Of a stretch of 51,824 bases of DNA, positions 1 to 12,699 are shown in pieces. The stretch is from Phytophthora quininea. Lineage: Eukaryota > Oomycota > Peronosporomycetes > Peronosporales > Peronosporaceae. The notes beneath the pieces were generated by a model. It worked only from the letters and a program-made list of their open reading frames with translations, had not been told where the DNA came from and searched no databases. The stretch lies in the NCBI GenBank assembly GCA_011947345.1, contig JAAVTG010000430.1, positions 1 through 51,824 of the forward strand, written 5' to 3'. Position 1 is the stretch's first letter; every line of letters starts with the position of its first letter. The position numbers and the translations under genes are program-made.

Positions 1-1455
1 CAATCGCATGCAGTTCGCCCTTCTTAGCGGAGAAGTTGATGTTACGAAGAGCAGGACCCTCAGCCACAGGAGTCGGCGGAGCAACAGCGTCACCATCCTT
101 CTTTTCATCCGTCGTCTCTGGAGGTGCAGCGTCCCACTTGAAATCAGCAGCCTCGACGCAAATACCGACTTCGGTCAGGCTGCCTTCACCAACCTTGGTA
201 CGCTCTTCCGCGAGGAAGTAGCTGCTAAGACGATCGAAACTCACATTTGCTTCTACAATGTTGCTAAACACTTGTGGTAGCATGAACATGGGAACCCAAG
301 AATGTTGAACAGCGCAAGACTAGTCAACGCCGTGCCAACATCCAACGTGTGGCCAAGTAGCACGTACGCACTGAAAGAAACCACAGTCACCAGCGAAGGC
401 ACGAAGCTGAACATCGCACTCGGTCCAATACTGGCAAACATGTACGTTCGCAGTCGCTTCAACTCATCGTCACGGAACTTCATGACCCGCCCAACGAACG
501 AGTTTTCCCACGCCTTCATCTTCACCACTTTGATCCCCGATAACACTTCCACACAGATCTTAATGCGTTCATCTTTGACTTTCATGAGCTGCTCCTGCAG
601 CTTCCCCATCATCTTCGAAAACACCGCCATCAACGGGATGGTCGCTAAGATCACCGCAACGCCAGCAAACGTGGCGATTCCGATCTGCTGCCACAGCAGA
701 ACACAGGACACGATGATCTGGAAGGCCGCGTACCAAACTGCGTGCAGGTATGGTGTCATGTCCTGCAGTCGCTGCGCGTCGATCGACATGAGGTTGGTGA
801 TCTCACCCGACGTGCGTTGCTGCCGTGCCGCAGCCGACAGCACCATCGACTTCTCGAACACGGCCGTGACGATGGCGCTGCGGAACTGCAGACCCGTCTC
901 GTAGCAGTAGAAGAAGTACTGGCGCAGTGCGAACGACTGCACCACGCCGGCCACGAAGATCACGCCCGCGTACGTGAGTCCCTCGGACAGCGGTGCCGTC
1001 GGGTCGCTCAGGTACGCGATGATGTCCTTGATGATCACGGGTCCCACGAACTGCAGCGAGTCGTGGATGAGCTTGAGGAAGCCTGCCACCACGAACTTGA
1101 AGCCGAAGGCCTGGCCCAGCGCCCACACCAGACTGGGCTTGTTGCTCTGCTTCTGGCGCGCCCAGGCCTCGGTAAACCGCTGCGAGACATTGGCTGCGCG
1201 GTTGTACGGGTCCAATTGGAACAGATCCTCGCTCTCCAACGGCCGCTCGTTGCCCAGCCTCATGAGCGGCGTGACCCACGAGAAGAAGACGGCGTCCATG
1301 CAGCCAGACTGCTGCGACGGGTAGCGGTCGCCCAGGCCGGGGGCGTCCACGGGCGTCCACGTCTTGCTGGCATTGGCATCGACATTCTGCACGACCGTCA
1401 CGCCCTGCAGCAGCGGCTTGCGCTCCTCGAGTTCGCGCGTCTTGGCAGGCGCCAT
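1..1455 (-). CDS. ABCC (MRP-type) multidrug transporter, 5' part, frameshifted, runs off the left edge
   Basis: Minus-strand start is the ATG at 1455 (MAPAKTREL...). The frame encodes the short N-terminus and first transmembrane domain of an ABCC exporter (residues 1-400), which pumps conjugates or xenobiotics across a membrane using ATP. It is open to a stop at 253. A one-base loss near 285-293 (within GFPCSC...) shifts the frame; the next frame then continues collinear with the complete paralogue at 15128-19117 to the window edge, just before the first Walker A. The copy is inverted relative to that paralogue and nearly identical to it over 1-245 and 646-1428, but clearly different over about 246-645. 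Upstream DNA is unrelated to the paralogue's promoter. The frameshift may be a sequencing error or early decay; the rest of the gene lies outside the window. Confidence 0.85.
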
Positions 1456-1710
1456 GAAGCTTGGAATCTGGTCGTTACAGAGCCCAAGCCTTCGACAGCA
1501 AGAACATCGATCCACGAATAAACCTTCTTCACCAGAACTTTGGCTGGGATTATTGGACGCTCACAATCGCGAGGAGGGCACCATAATCTCCATGATGATG
1601 GAAATCGTCTGGACCAACCATCCTGATTAAGGCTGTGAGATCTTCCATCGAGCCACAGACACAACGCACCTTTTGAGGCATTTCTTGGCGTCGGCTTGAC
1701 GTACAATTGA

Positions 1711-2090
1711 CTACGTAGTCAAAGGTCTTCAGGATGTACAGTCTTCATTCCAGATTCTGCAGGGGAGAAGCTGTGTTGTGCGACCGTCGGCGTGATGGGA
1801 GGCGTGTTCTCGGTGCGCATTGATCCGAGTGCCTCGGTTGAGGACTTACAGGAGAAGAAAAAGAACGTGGCTACCCACTGCAAAGTCAGCGATCTATAGC
1901 TCTTCCTGGCGAAAAAAGACAACGAGTGGCAGGCGGACAACAATGCGTTGAAGGGTGTGACCGATACCAAGGCATGAATCGGTTGGAAAAAATCGTATCT
2001 GATGTAACATCTTCATTTTTTTCTTCAAAACTGCGGCTCCTACCAAAGAATATGACTTTGTTCTCGTATACGACCAACTCGATTGCAGCG
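1711..2090 (+). pseudogene. Crinkler (CRN) effector N-terminal fragment, broken
   Basis: The plus frame from about 1768 reads as the ubiquitin-like CRN leader, which in this family carries the LFLAK motif associated with delivery into host plant cells. Recognisable parts are KLCCATVGV, then VRIDPSASVEDL, then a DL-stop-LFLAKKDNEW block. The TAG at 1897-1899 falls inside the LQLFLAK motif. There is no in-frame ATG after the upstream stop at 1708-1710. A further frame change near 1970 moves the DWL-like part (GVTDTK... MNRLEK) into another frame, which ends at about 2090. No C-terminal effector domain is seen. With a lost start, a nonsense codon in the signature and a frameshift, this is a dead copy. 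It is related to the CRN fragments at 21466-22509 and 29363-29619. Confidence 0.72.
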
Positions 2091-3717
2091 TGACAGAAAG
2101 AATCGTCGTGCAGGCGAACACTTGGGTGTCGGAGGTCTTCCACATTCCGTTCCAGCAAGCATTTATTCTCAGCTAAAGTTAAGAGCTTGTGTGGAACTGC
2201 GGAAGTTTCAGACTTGAACACAAGATCATGAAGATCTCTAACGGACGCATGGCTGCTACTGGTAAGAGTAGCCATGCCCAAAGGACACGGCCATGCAGGA
2301 GCTGCAGGAGCAGGAGCGTTCAAATACACACTTTCGATTTTGCATTTCAGCACAAAAGACCACAGCTTGCAGTTCTTATTATTCAGTCGTAGTTAACTTT
2401 TCAGGGATTCAGAATAACCGCCACTAGGGATCGGTAAAGAACTCTTGGTCTCTCCCCCAAAAAAATGCATGATCATTGCCGAAGATGATTGCGAACTGCA
2501 GATCGCAATCGAAAAAACAGTCTTTTTGTGAGGGAAGCTTAGCCCCAATCAGCTATTTTGGTCGGACGAATGGAAGGACCAAAAGTTAGCGCGTGATTCC
2601 GACACAAATGTTGATAGTTGCAGAATCTTTTCTCATGCTCATACAGCTAGGTGTATCAATTAGTAGCAGGATGCACTTTAGTGACTTAGTGACATAGGAA
2701 GGATATTCGATAATACAGGGGCTCCCTCAGCCAAACATTTGGCCGAGGGCAATTGGTCGGGGAACGACCTCACTCTTCGGTTTTCCCCGCCAGCCCCAAG
2801 CACCCTCTCCCCTTCCTCTCCCTCGTCGCCAAGGGCACAGGTTGATATACTTGGTCTTTCTTTTCCCCAATGAGCTATCATATACTAATGTCTACCATAG
2901 TCCATTGAGATGTTATACCCGTTTGAGTAAGTGTCTTCAAGTAGAAAAAAATGTATTCAATTTGTCCTACCTTATACATTTTTTTATTTGAAGAGTTCAT
3001 GATCGCTACATAACACAACAGGGAGTGATATGTTATAACAAACACCAGTCATTTTGATGAAAAATGTGGCTTGTCTTAGGACAAAAATAGTTATGTGTGT
3101 TACACCAATCTTCATTTTGATCCTTGTTCCAAGGACAAATCTGATTGGGGTTAGAAGCTCTCACTTTTGCATTTGCTGACCATCCGGCAAGCTTTTATAA
3201 TGAAGAATATACCACCAAGAAGTGAACCATGCGTCAATGGCTGGTTCTGTTGTTGACAGTGACTCTCCCAATACATGTGTTAATTGGTCGCTCTCAGATT
3301 TTGAAGAACAAACCGGGCAGTCAGCTCGTAACGCCGCTTACCACTTTCTGGCGGAAAAGGCCTTTTCGGTTTGAGCGATATATTTATATATTTATCGATT
3401 CGTTGTGTAAAAAGATCCTTTCCACGAGTTGCAGTTTGCACGAACTCAACTACCAAACTTCACACGCAAGCGGCTCTTAGCTGGGGAATAATATCTTGGA
3501 ATTTTAAGCGCCTTTGGGTCCCCTCTAGGTGAATCGAAGGAATCTAGCAAGGAACGGCAGTAAGCAATCATGTGCAGCCTTGGATCCCAGTGTGACTCTG
3601 AGCAGGCAGCTAGCTTCGCTGGCAGGCCTCTCATTCAATCATTTGCTATGTAGAGCGCAACTAAATACACTCAGCTACCAAGATGAAGCGTCGTTGCCGC
3701 ATGGCGGGTGAAGACCG
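2091..3717. other. No recognisable gene
   Basis: Only short ORFs without family resemblance are present. A C/T-rich patch lies at about 2780-2825. Nothing else can be supported. Confidence 0.5.
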
Positions 3718-5260
3718 GTCGCGAAGATCGACAAAGCTGTTGGTGCTGTGAAGTACAACGTCATCCTTGTTGTCAAAACACTTTTTAAACGAGAATTCCG
3801 CAAGAGCATGACAGAGAGTGATATTGATGCTCGCGTTATCGACTACGTCAAGCGCTTCACGGAGGTCGTCAGATTTAGAAAGATATTTCCAATAGACGAA
3901 AAGTCGAGAGTTGCTACAGAGGCTACAACCTCCAGTAAGATAAAAAAACAGTGCTAGAGCTGAAAGGTGTTACCAAGACCTAAGATGACCCGATTTGTTT
4001 AAGTGGTGAGCGACCAGAACGCTGAAAGCCAAGCCATCATCATTTTATTGTTCAAAGTGCGACAAGATGTACTGGATCCTTGACTGCTCAACATCGACGG
4101 ACCGCAAGAAGAAGTAGATGCAGTAGCAATTACGGAAGTGTTTGGAGAGTAACTTCCTCTCAAACGGAGGCAGGTGTCGCGCAAGAATACCTTGATGGTA
4201 CCTTATTACGCTGACAGTGGATTCGACCGGACCGTGATTTGTCGGTCGCAGCGGAACCAACTACTCGCGTTATACCCAATGTTTCCGATCGTCGATTAGA
4301 GTCTTCGCATCGCCAGATAGCATATTGACGTCGCGTGCTCGTTGCTGCTGAAGCGACTGTGCTGTATCTACGACTCCACACCGCCGCTGGGCCAGCCTAA
4401 CTAGTCGAGCGAATACTATGGCGCATAGTAGATGCCGCCGCCGGCGAGTTCATTGTTGGTCGAGATTTAAAGAGTTTCCTAGGAACTGATGTTTCCTGCA
4501 GAGTCATCATTTAGTGCTATTAGCGATGAGCGTGCTGAGGTCAAGATAATGATCGAACGAGCTGTTACCAATGGTTTCTCAATGGACTAGGTTGAACAAC
4601 GTTGGACTATCGTCCACATGTGTGATGTGTGTAGCTGGGAAGTGATCTTCCACCTTGAGCCCTCCTTACAAAGTACATCTGAAAGCGGGTGCTCATCCTT
4701 CGATGTGTAAGCCGCTAGTACATCCACGAGTTTTCCAAAATGTAATCCTGAGCTATCTCTATCCGTCTGAATTGAATGGCGGAGAAAGGTTGTAGATTCA
4801 GACGGCGTTCGGTACGACGGAGACCATCCACAGACGCTGCAATGCACTCCTTACCCAACAACCGCTGCGGAATTGCAGACATTTCTGTGCGTCGTCAATT
4901 GGTGTCGTGACGATTTGGTAGATTTTTCTCGACAAGCTGCTTCGCTGCAACAGAGGTTGTATAATGTGCTAGCTAAAACAAAGAAGACGCATCGAGCTGC
5001 TGCTGGCATTAGTATTGAGCTCACTGCCGATGAGCGTGATGCATTTGGTGCTGTGAAGGTGTTACTGACCAACTCTGCGAGCGATGACATCAGTACCTGC
5101 CTTATTACAAACGCGTTAGAGACTGGGTTAGCTGTGATAGTCACTCAAGTTGAGATAATGGATCGTAAAATCCCCGTTGTCGAACATGGTGCGGCACTTA
5201 ACCTAGCCTCGTTGGAGACGATCCAGGAAAGAGGTGCAGACGGCACTGGCTCATGTTGAT
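3718..5260 (+). mobile_element. Degenerate Ty3/gypsy retrotransposon (pol remnant)
   Basis: The clearest part is 4780-5260. A frame entered near 4782 runs through DSDGVRYDGDHPQ, then YPTTAAELQTFLCVVNWC, then the KKTHRAAAGISIELTADE segment and a GLAVIVTQVE block. This order is that of the reverse transcriptase thumb/connection into RNase H of oomycete gypsy elements (AELQQFLC.VNW ... KRAAAG ... WAVIVTQV). The RNase H catalytic part is missing after 5260. Upstream, 3718-3957 is an open piece (KIDKAVGAVKYNVILVVKTL...) that could be gag-related, and 4000-4780 is littered with stops. No LTRs were found by eye, so the boundaries are approximate. The element is inactive. Confidence 0.65.
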
Positions 5261-5459
5261 GACGGTTGGCTGGTGAAGTCTTCTCTGAGTCGTCTTCGAT
5301 GGAGGGAACAAAGAACCCTCCACCGGATGCCACGTTCTGCTGTGGCAGAAATCTGTTGATGCCACTTTTCGTGGGTTCGTCGCTTTTCAAATCCTCCGTG
5401 GTGTAAACATTCTGGGTACAAACCACTGGATTCATGGTGAATCCGAATTCTCGCTAAGT

Positions 5460-5975
5460 GCCAGATTCCACGTCCAAGAGAGGATCTCCATCGAAGAGAT
5501 CCATGTTGGAGAAACTTGCATCGAATAAATCTCCATCCAAGAGAAGAAGTGTCCTCCCAAGGAATATATTATTGGGATGTTCATCCAAGAGCTTCCTGGT
5601 TCTTGGGCGGCAACTGCGCTTCTTGGGTCACTTGGGCAGCTTGGGGATTTGCGGGTCCTGCCCTCACATGTCGTGAGGTACGCCAAGGTGAGACGGGTTG
5701 CACACAGGAATACTTTTCGCTATGGCTTTTTTCCTTGGTTCTTGGCGACCCGTTTAAGGACGAGGAGTGACCAGGACGTAACGTGCACTCACGATCAAGG
5801 CAATGTGCCCTTGGGCGAACATTCCAAGAGAGGAGATCCCTTCAGTGTGCATTCCCAGGGCACGCCATTTCTTGGATGTGCCTTTCAAGAACACATTTTC
5901 TTGGGCGCACTTCCTAGCCTTGAGTGGCCATCCCTGGTAGGACAGCACACACACCGCCTTCTCCCAAGCGACACA
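5460..5975. repeat. CCAAG/CTTGG-rich block
   Basis: Within about 515 bp the 5-mer CCAAG or its complement CTTGG occurs roughly 16 times (for example TCCAAGAGAGGATC near 5470 and again near 5825, CATCCAAGAG near 5530 and 5585, TTCTTGGGC near 5600 and 5900). About one would be expected by chance. CCAAG dominates the left part, CTTGG the middle and right, so the block could fold on itself. No protein family is recognised in the ORFs crossing it. It may be a degenerate low-copy satellite or the inside of an unclassified element. Confidence 0.5.
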
Positions 5976-8900
5976 TTTGTCGCACACCTCTTCATCTCTT
6001 GAAAATAATATCCAACGCTGGCTCCATAGTAAAATCCCTATGTGAACTCTCCACAGCGCGAGCCATAGAAAAATAACGTGATTCACATCGTCACACTGCA
6101 CATGTGGAGAACCGGTTGGTTCATCGCCTCCCAAGCATGTTGACTGAGGAAGCTGAACTAGGATTCTCACTTGAGACGAAGACGAATCGTAGTACGTGGT
6201 CCAGAGAGACGCGGCGAGAAACGTCCGTACTCGGCTCGACCCAAATAATAGGCTGGCTGGGGAGATTGAACGCCGTTCCAGGCATCCCTTGTTGAGATAC
6301 ACTGGTAAACGCGGAGCACCTTCTTTTCGGTCAACATCCCATCAACGTTGTCGTCGTAAGCCGATCCTGCGACCTCATGCGCTTTTGCTCCCAAGATCAT
6401 CGCCACCACTGGGTACACCTAAAAAAAAACGATTGGGGGATCGACATGCTTCACTCCTGTGTGGGTGCTGGCATCCAACTCATTCTCACCGTACGATGTA
6501 ACTTATCCGTAGTAGATAAACTCACGAAGCTGCAAACAGACGGCCTTGCTATGTCAGAGACCAAGCTGGCTACCCGTGGCGTCCCCACGGGCGACTTTAC
6601 AGCGAGTCGCAAGTGATTCTTGCACCACGTGACGACGCGACGGCTGACCGCTAACCGTCCTCACAGTAACGCAGTTGGCTTGAACTGAGGCCACTTCCGC
6701 GTACACTGTACTGCCCGTAAGTGCAGGTACATCATCGGCAGCACGCATTCTCCGGCGTTGATAGACATTTGTTGGTCTCGGATAGTTAATGCTTGCCATA
6801 GGCTATCAAACAAAAACTGACTACACTCTAGTACTCTACTTTCCTACCCATGGCTTAAGTGGGTTACAGCCACAGCTATCAGCCAGTAGATGTTGGGAGT
6901 CGTGGCGATGGCCTCGCTATGTTGACCCTTGCATATCTCGAGCCCTCATCGACGACAGGAGGAGTGTGCAAATCGGAGTGTTGAGGGCAGTTTTCAGATC
7001 CAGCGGAAAACGGACTTCCTTCGCCGCAGGAAGTATTTAATCATGCCTGTGTGGTTTTGGTGGCAGCAACATCGCGCAGTATTACATCCCGTGCTGTTTG
7101 AGGCCAAAATCACATGCGATTTCGGTGTCAACTGGCACGGCAAATTAATGTTTATTCAAAGCATTTTCCATGGTATTCTTGGCAATGTCAATGATATCGA
7201 TCGCCCTGTAGAAAATCTGCGAGAGTATCCCCGTAATATGCACGAGGTTGTGGATAATCAGCACTTAAAGCAACAGCTTCTGAACCGCTAAAAGGAGCGC
7301 AGCGAGAATGGGATCTATTCGACCTCGGTAGCTTTGTATTACCCCTCCCCTTCCCGCACTCACGCCGTATTGCGTTGAAGGTTTTCCAATATGATGTATA
7401 TCGTTCTCGACAAGCTGTCCCTCCTATTGGGTAGCCAGCAAAAGACAGACATCCTTTGCTCACTATGCACAATACATATGCGAAAGAAACACTGAATGCA
7501 TTCAGCGAGCGAACTGCTTGTAATGCGGAGCCTCCACGCTTCCTGCTTCTCGTCAGCGTATCCGCGACTGGCATTGTCGACTGATCAGACTCCGGCGTCG
7601 AGGCGGTACTCAGTTGCGATGCATCAACATCACGACAAATGTCGCCCGTAGCCAGTTGTTAATGGTGCTCCTGGTTTGCAGTCATAAACCATGGGGCGGT
7701 GAGTAGACAAGGATGGGTGCGTTGTCGTATTTGAATGCTTCCCAAAGGGCGTCGTACATTAGCTGGAGAGAGTGAACCTTCTCCAAGCAGTAGCTGGATG
7801 AGGATGAAGCAGATCATGAAGACTAGAATGGGCCATTGACAACACCGGCCAAGAAAGAACGATCGGCCATCAAAGATTGGCCATCGCCGCGTAGGGTCGC
7901 TTGCACACACCCAGCAGGAAACTTACCGACCGATCGATTGTGTAGCGATGTTTTGCGCACATGTATCTTTGATAGATTGTTGCCTTGAATATAATCGAGG
8001 TACGTGTAGTGCACTCTCCGAAGGAAAAACCAAATCAGCTCAAGTTTTGATAATTCTTAAGTAGTTAAGTTTTGTTCGACAATGCAACCCCCATCGATTT
8101 TCGCTTATTGGAGCGCTCAACGGAACTTCGTTTATGTTGCCTCTGATCTATTATCCGCTTTGACCTCTTCGTCACCAGTACCTTTTCCGCATCGCTGCTT
8201 ACCAAGTTCCCGTATGTCGCGGCCAACACGAGGTGAACCCTGTTCCTCACCGTTTTTTTCCTTTGGACATGCCAGATTTGGTGGCACGTCATCAAGTTCC
8301 CCATGTAAAGATCCGTGCGAATCCGATCGCAAGGGTCAGTCACACAGAAATCAGCACACAGATTGTCAAAGAATCACAAACAACGCCATCATAGCTGCTC
8401 ATTATATGTCTTCATCGCTACATACCTAGCAGGAAAATCGAGTTGTACTTCGTTGTTCTAGGTTTGTTTTTTCTGATTGAATAGACCTTACACTGGTGCC
8501 GGGGCGCTTGAGGATCTTCTCGCTAATGTGCCCCGGTCGGGAAGACTCAACCAATTTGTGTTCTTTTGAAATTTCACCTGTTGTGGAGTTGAACATTGCT
8601 GGAAATAACCATTTCTCAAAACAATCTTAAACAATAAAATACGTGTCTGTCGCCATGTCAGTCACAAAATACGGAGTTCTGATTGGCTGAAGTTTTTATT
8701 TATGTAAGTACATATATACGTGTACATAGTAGACTGGGATGTCCAAGATACTGAGACAGTGTTCGAATTCGAAAATTTCCTAACACGTTTAGGAGTATTT
8801 AGAATATGCATATTATAATAACTATCCAAACATAATTGTTATGGTTTCGGTTGTTACTTGCTCGACGAGGGTTGTCATCTCTAGTTCCAACATTCTGCAG

Positions 8901-9369
8901 CACGCTATCGCCTCCATGTACTGGCGGTTCACGCTGTATAGCCTTTCTTATGGAGCCCAGGCATGTGACCAACAACAGATCGATTGTAAAGTTGATTTTT
9001 ATCAGTACATTTAGGAAAAGGGAAACCAATTAAAACGGAGCTGGGGCGCAGCGAGAACGCTTGTATAAATTAAAATTGTTACAACGTGTATTGTAGCTTC
9101 AACAATTTTGGCAAAACAGGCCTCTCCGATTCGGAGATAGGTCTCCAATAGCGACAACCTCAGAGACACCAAACAAACAGGCCTTAAATGATAGCTAGAT
9201 GAGCTCAACTTTATCTAAGAAAGACCGATTTATCATAGACTTGCCATTTTTGCCGCATTTCATCTGCAAAGCTGGTTAGTGAGGGTGCTGCGACTCTCTA
9301 CTCATTGCTACATTTTCTATTGCACTCACGACTTATTCCGACGACTTTTGATGGTGGGCGATTGCAATT
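5976..9369. other. Gene-poor region without recognised features
   Basis: Several ORFs of 60-180 codons occur on both strands, for example 6929-7291 plus and 8065-8343 minus, but none shows a motif I can name and none has neighbours or start context supporting a gene. The piece at 7040-7290 has coding-like character without stops, and might be an old transposon fragment. Nothing firm can be stated. Confidence 0.4.
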
Positions 9370-10332
9370 TTGCACGTTTACAACGTTCCTACCGACTATA
9401 TCTTCGAGCTATGTGGGCCAAAGAAGCGGACGATTCGGCGCCCGTACGCGCTATTTCTCAAGAAGGGAATTGTCAATGAGCACCATATTCGACAAGCGCA
9501 CGCTCGTTGGCCTCAAGAGGCTTTGGCTGGTGTATCTGCCTACGTTGAAGCTCACCCTACCTTCTACATCGAGGAGTTGCGAGACTACGACCGATGTTCC
9601 AGCATTCACAACAGTTTCGACTGCAGTTATTTGCCGAGTTCTAAACTTTGACCTAAATCTCAGTCGAAAGGTCCTGTCCAAAGCTACTAGAGAAGCTGTA
9701 CCAGCAGAAATTAAAGTATATCCGAAGACGTTGCTGCCAATCTTTTCTTTCGCAGAGCAGCTCGTGTTCCTCGACGAAACAGCAAAAGATGGTCGTCATT
9801 CTCAACGATGGTACGGCTGGTCAAAACGGAACACCAGAGCAATTCTGAAGCTCCCCTTTCGACGGGGTAAACGATTGTCAGTTATGGTGGCAATGGATTT
9901 TCATGGATCTTTTGGATGGCAATGGACGGAAAATCTGCACGAGCAAAGTTTCATGCTACATTTTGAAACGGGTAATTTCGTATTTGAATCCTTGGTCGCT
10001 GCCCAGATCGAACGTGATTATGGACAACGCCAAGATACATGCACATTTGGAGCTACAGCCCGTCATTCACCAGTGTGGTGCTCGACTCATGTTTCTCCCG
10101 CCGTGCTGCCCCCAGTTCAACCCTATCGAGACGGCTATAGAGATGGTTACAAAAGCACGCCAACCGTGTCATTTCATTGTACCCGCAGCATGTTCTGGAT
10201 GTTGTGGTGCGTGCTTGTACTCGTCTAGATAAAGGATGCTTCGGAACTTTTCATCACTGTGGCTATACGGCAATAGGACTTTGCCGTCAAACTTTCGACG
10301 AATTAATGCACAATAGCAACACAACTCCATAA
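9370..10332 (+). pseudogene. Tc1/mariner-like (IS630-type DDE) transposase, decayed
   Basis: Three plus frames together spell a cut-and-paste DDE transposase. The N-terminal helix-turn-helix part (ARWPQEALAGVSAYVEAHP) lies in frame 1 near 9500-9590. The middle (VICRVLNFDLNLSRKVL, then QLVFLDETAKDGRH with the first catalytic D, then WSKRNTRA and KLPFRRGKRLSVMVAMD) lies in frame 2 at about 9625-9910. The second catalytic part (NVIMDNAKIHAHLEL, FLPPCCPQFNPIE with the last acidic residue) lies in frame 3 at 10010-10130. The C-terminal segment returns to frame 1 and stops at 10330-10332. At least three frame changes make it non-functional. No terminal inverted repeats were identified. Unlike the hAT and Harbinger copies, the shifts here are not simple one-base losses in homopolymers. 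Confidence 0.8.
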
Positions 10333-10679
10333 TTAGTCGTCAGTCAATAGAGAAATTTTGTCGCTTTTGTAACGTTACCTCATGTGGCCTTCGACGCTCA
10401 ATCTCCTCCATTTCGTCGTCGTCCGTGTGATCAATGCCTTCCATGTCTGCATTGGTTGGTTGCGATGGAGAGAAATCACGAAAAAATCGATGAGTGAATA
10501 TATCGGGATTGGAGATAGTCCGAGAGCTCTTCGATGCGACAAAACATCAACGTCGACCGGAAGTCATATTCAGCTCAACTTAGCAAGCGAAATCCGGGAG
10601 GGGGGCAAAACCACCTGAAAGCCACAATACCACATGTTTCTATAAAAACATGTTGAACTTACAACCTCAACTAAATCCG

Positions 10680-12100
10680 TTGAGGTGACTTGCACAAGCA
10701 GCAACTGCAACTTTACCAAAACCTCAGCGTAATCGATGCTTCGTCCACCTCTTTGCTCGGGCTTCTCGGAAGATGATGTACGCGTTCACTATTTCCATAT
10801 CCACAAGACCCAAAACAATGATCTTGTAGTACGTTTTGAATCAAACTGTCACCTGTAATGCTGCTCGTTGCAGGCGCAACTGATCGTGGATATCAACTTC
10901 TCATCCACCAGTAGTAGTGGTGCATACTGGACGGATAGGGTATAATAGCCCGCTGGCCTCCTGGATTGTGTCGTCCTATTACAAGCTAAAGAACAATTAC
11001 TAGTTAGAAAACACAGCACTGTTAGCATTATCAGAACGTACCGCATGTCTCGATAGCAGTGTTATCACCAGTAGTTAGCAGATACACTGGTAAGCCATCC
11101 CACCACAACATTGCTCGAAGTTCGAGCAGCATTTTTGCTATAGTAACTGTGCTCGATCTGCGGGGAATGTAGGTGGCCGCGTCAACTCCTCAACTACGAG
11201 AGCAAGGGAAGGGAGGAGGGGGGTACTGCTTGTTTGGCTGTACGGTACCAAGACAATTTTTGCTCAGTAACTGAAGCGCTAGTTGCACAAATGTGTAGAA
11301 ACGTACGTATGGTAGACAACCTCTTCTGCTTGCGGGAGAGTACGTAATTTCTAATTTTGATAGCTGGTCTTGAGTTGGGATCGGACGAAGACGTTGTCGA
11401 GGATTGCCCTTAAGCTAGTCGTCTGTGTGTTGGTTGGTCGGTCCCGCAGTGAACTTCGAGCCTAGCATTTACACCATTCATCGTGAACAATCAAAGACGA
11501 GACACGTAAGACTAAAAAAAAGGAAAAGAGGTCTCCTGTAGGAGGCACTACTAGCGGTGCACGTACCGCAAACAGTAAACCGTGTTAGCGCGGCAGGTCA
11601 TGAACACTTTCGTGCCCCAACTGTGGGGTCTGTCTTTCTGAACGCGCCTTGCAAGATCGATCTGCCTCCGCTTTTGAGTCAGTGTCGTCTGCGCAATGGA
11701 GGTTTTGCACTACACGTGCAAATCGCGCCTTTGCCATGAAATTTTCAACGTACCCTCCGGCACTGATCCAACACAATCGAACGCCCTATGATAACTGAAA
11801 CGGCATTGGTCACCAGCAGGCTGATACACTCCACAACCTCCTACGGTCTAATCTTGTTGTGCTGCCTGGTCTCACGCAGCATCACATCATCTCATGTAAC
11901 ATCTTCACTCTGACCTACCTGGTTTTCGTACATGGCATCCACTCTGGCGTTCAAATGCTGACTGTAGTACAGATTGCTTTCTGTAGCAGTACAACGCCAC
12001 AGTCTTGGAGGCATGGAGAAGAAAAACAACCCCAGTGATGATTATACCTTGTCCAGAACTTCATCCGTGACCCCATACTTTCCAGAATACATGCCAGGAT
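10680..12100 (-). pseudogene. piggyBac-like transposase, decayed
   Basis: Reading the minus strand from 12100 to 10680 gives, in shifting frames and through several stops, pieces of a piggyBac-type (DDE_Tnp_1_7) transposase. They are LFFSSMPPRLWRC near 12030-11990, MAKARFARVVQNLHCADDTD near 11735-11680, a degraded form of the KWGTK-FMTC motif near 11610, VDIHDQLRLQRAALQ near 10890-10850, and KTYYKIIVLGLVDMEIVNAY with REARAKRW near 10840-10750. Order and orientation agree along the whole stretch. The catalytic middle (about 11050-11530) is not recognisable. This is an inactive relic; the call rests on remembered family motifs, not on an alignment. Confidence 0.6.
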
Positions 12101-12699
12101 ATGCCTCCGTGCTGTCTGAACAGTCGAAGATTCTGCATAAATAATGTATATGATGGTCGTTAGTTCACGTAATATATATACCATCATTCAAATTTAGCGT
12201 ATCGAGTGTCCTACCGTCGATACGCGTGCACTTCAACACATCTTCAGCTTGTGCCAGCAGTGTCATCTCATCCTTCGAGGTGCATCCGTTTGTGTCGACT
12301 CATGACACAACATGGGAAAGCCCATCGGCGAGGAGATGCCTCCGAAGTTCGGGTTGATCTGTGATGGCTGAAACCATGGAACTAAACGCTATCTTGCTCT
12401 CTTTGGGTGCTACATGGTGGTAAATGAGGCGCAGTATTGGCCGCTATCTATGGCTCGAGTCATGGATGAGCCCGACGATCGTCTGAAAGCGGAAGGGTTT
12501 TGCCCTTTTTACGGGCCCACGATGGCGTTTATTTCTAGTTGGGGGCAGCTGTGCTACTAACAAGCGACCAGCCTGGCTCATGGACATGCCGCTTGTCGGT
12601 TGTGTAAATTATCAGTTCAATCACGCAAATTTCACTTTCAGGTTGAAGAGCAACTTGACTAAATGCAGCTGTTGATGGGGAAGCTGTGAACGTTGAAAC

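Noticed and set aside
742..1521. 259-codon plus-strand ORF antisense to the ABCC copy (and its twin at 14966-15838 minus)
   Set aside because: It mirrors the conserved ABCC coding frame in strongly GC3-biased sequence; identity of the twins follows from the gene duplication, not from a separate gene.
5754..6302. 182-codon minus-strand ORF overlapping the CCAAG-rich block
   Set aside because: No recognisable motif, repetitive codons imposed by the CCAAG repeats, no supporting start context.
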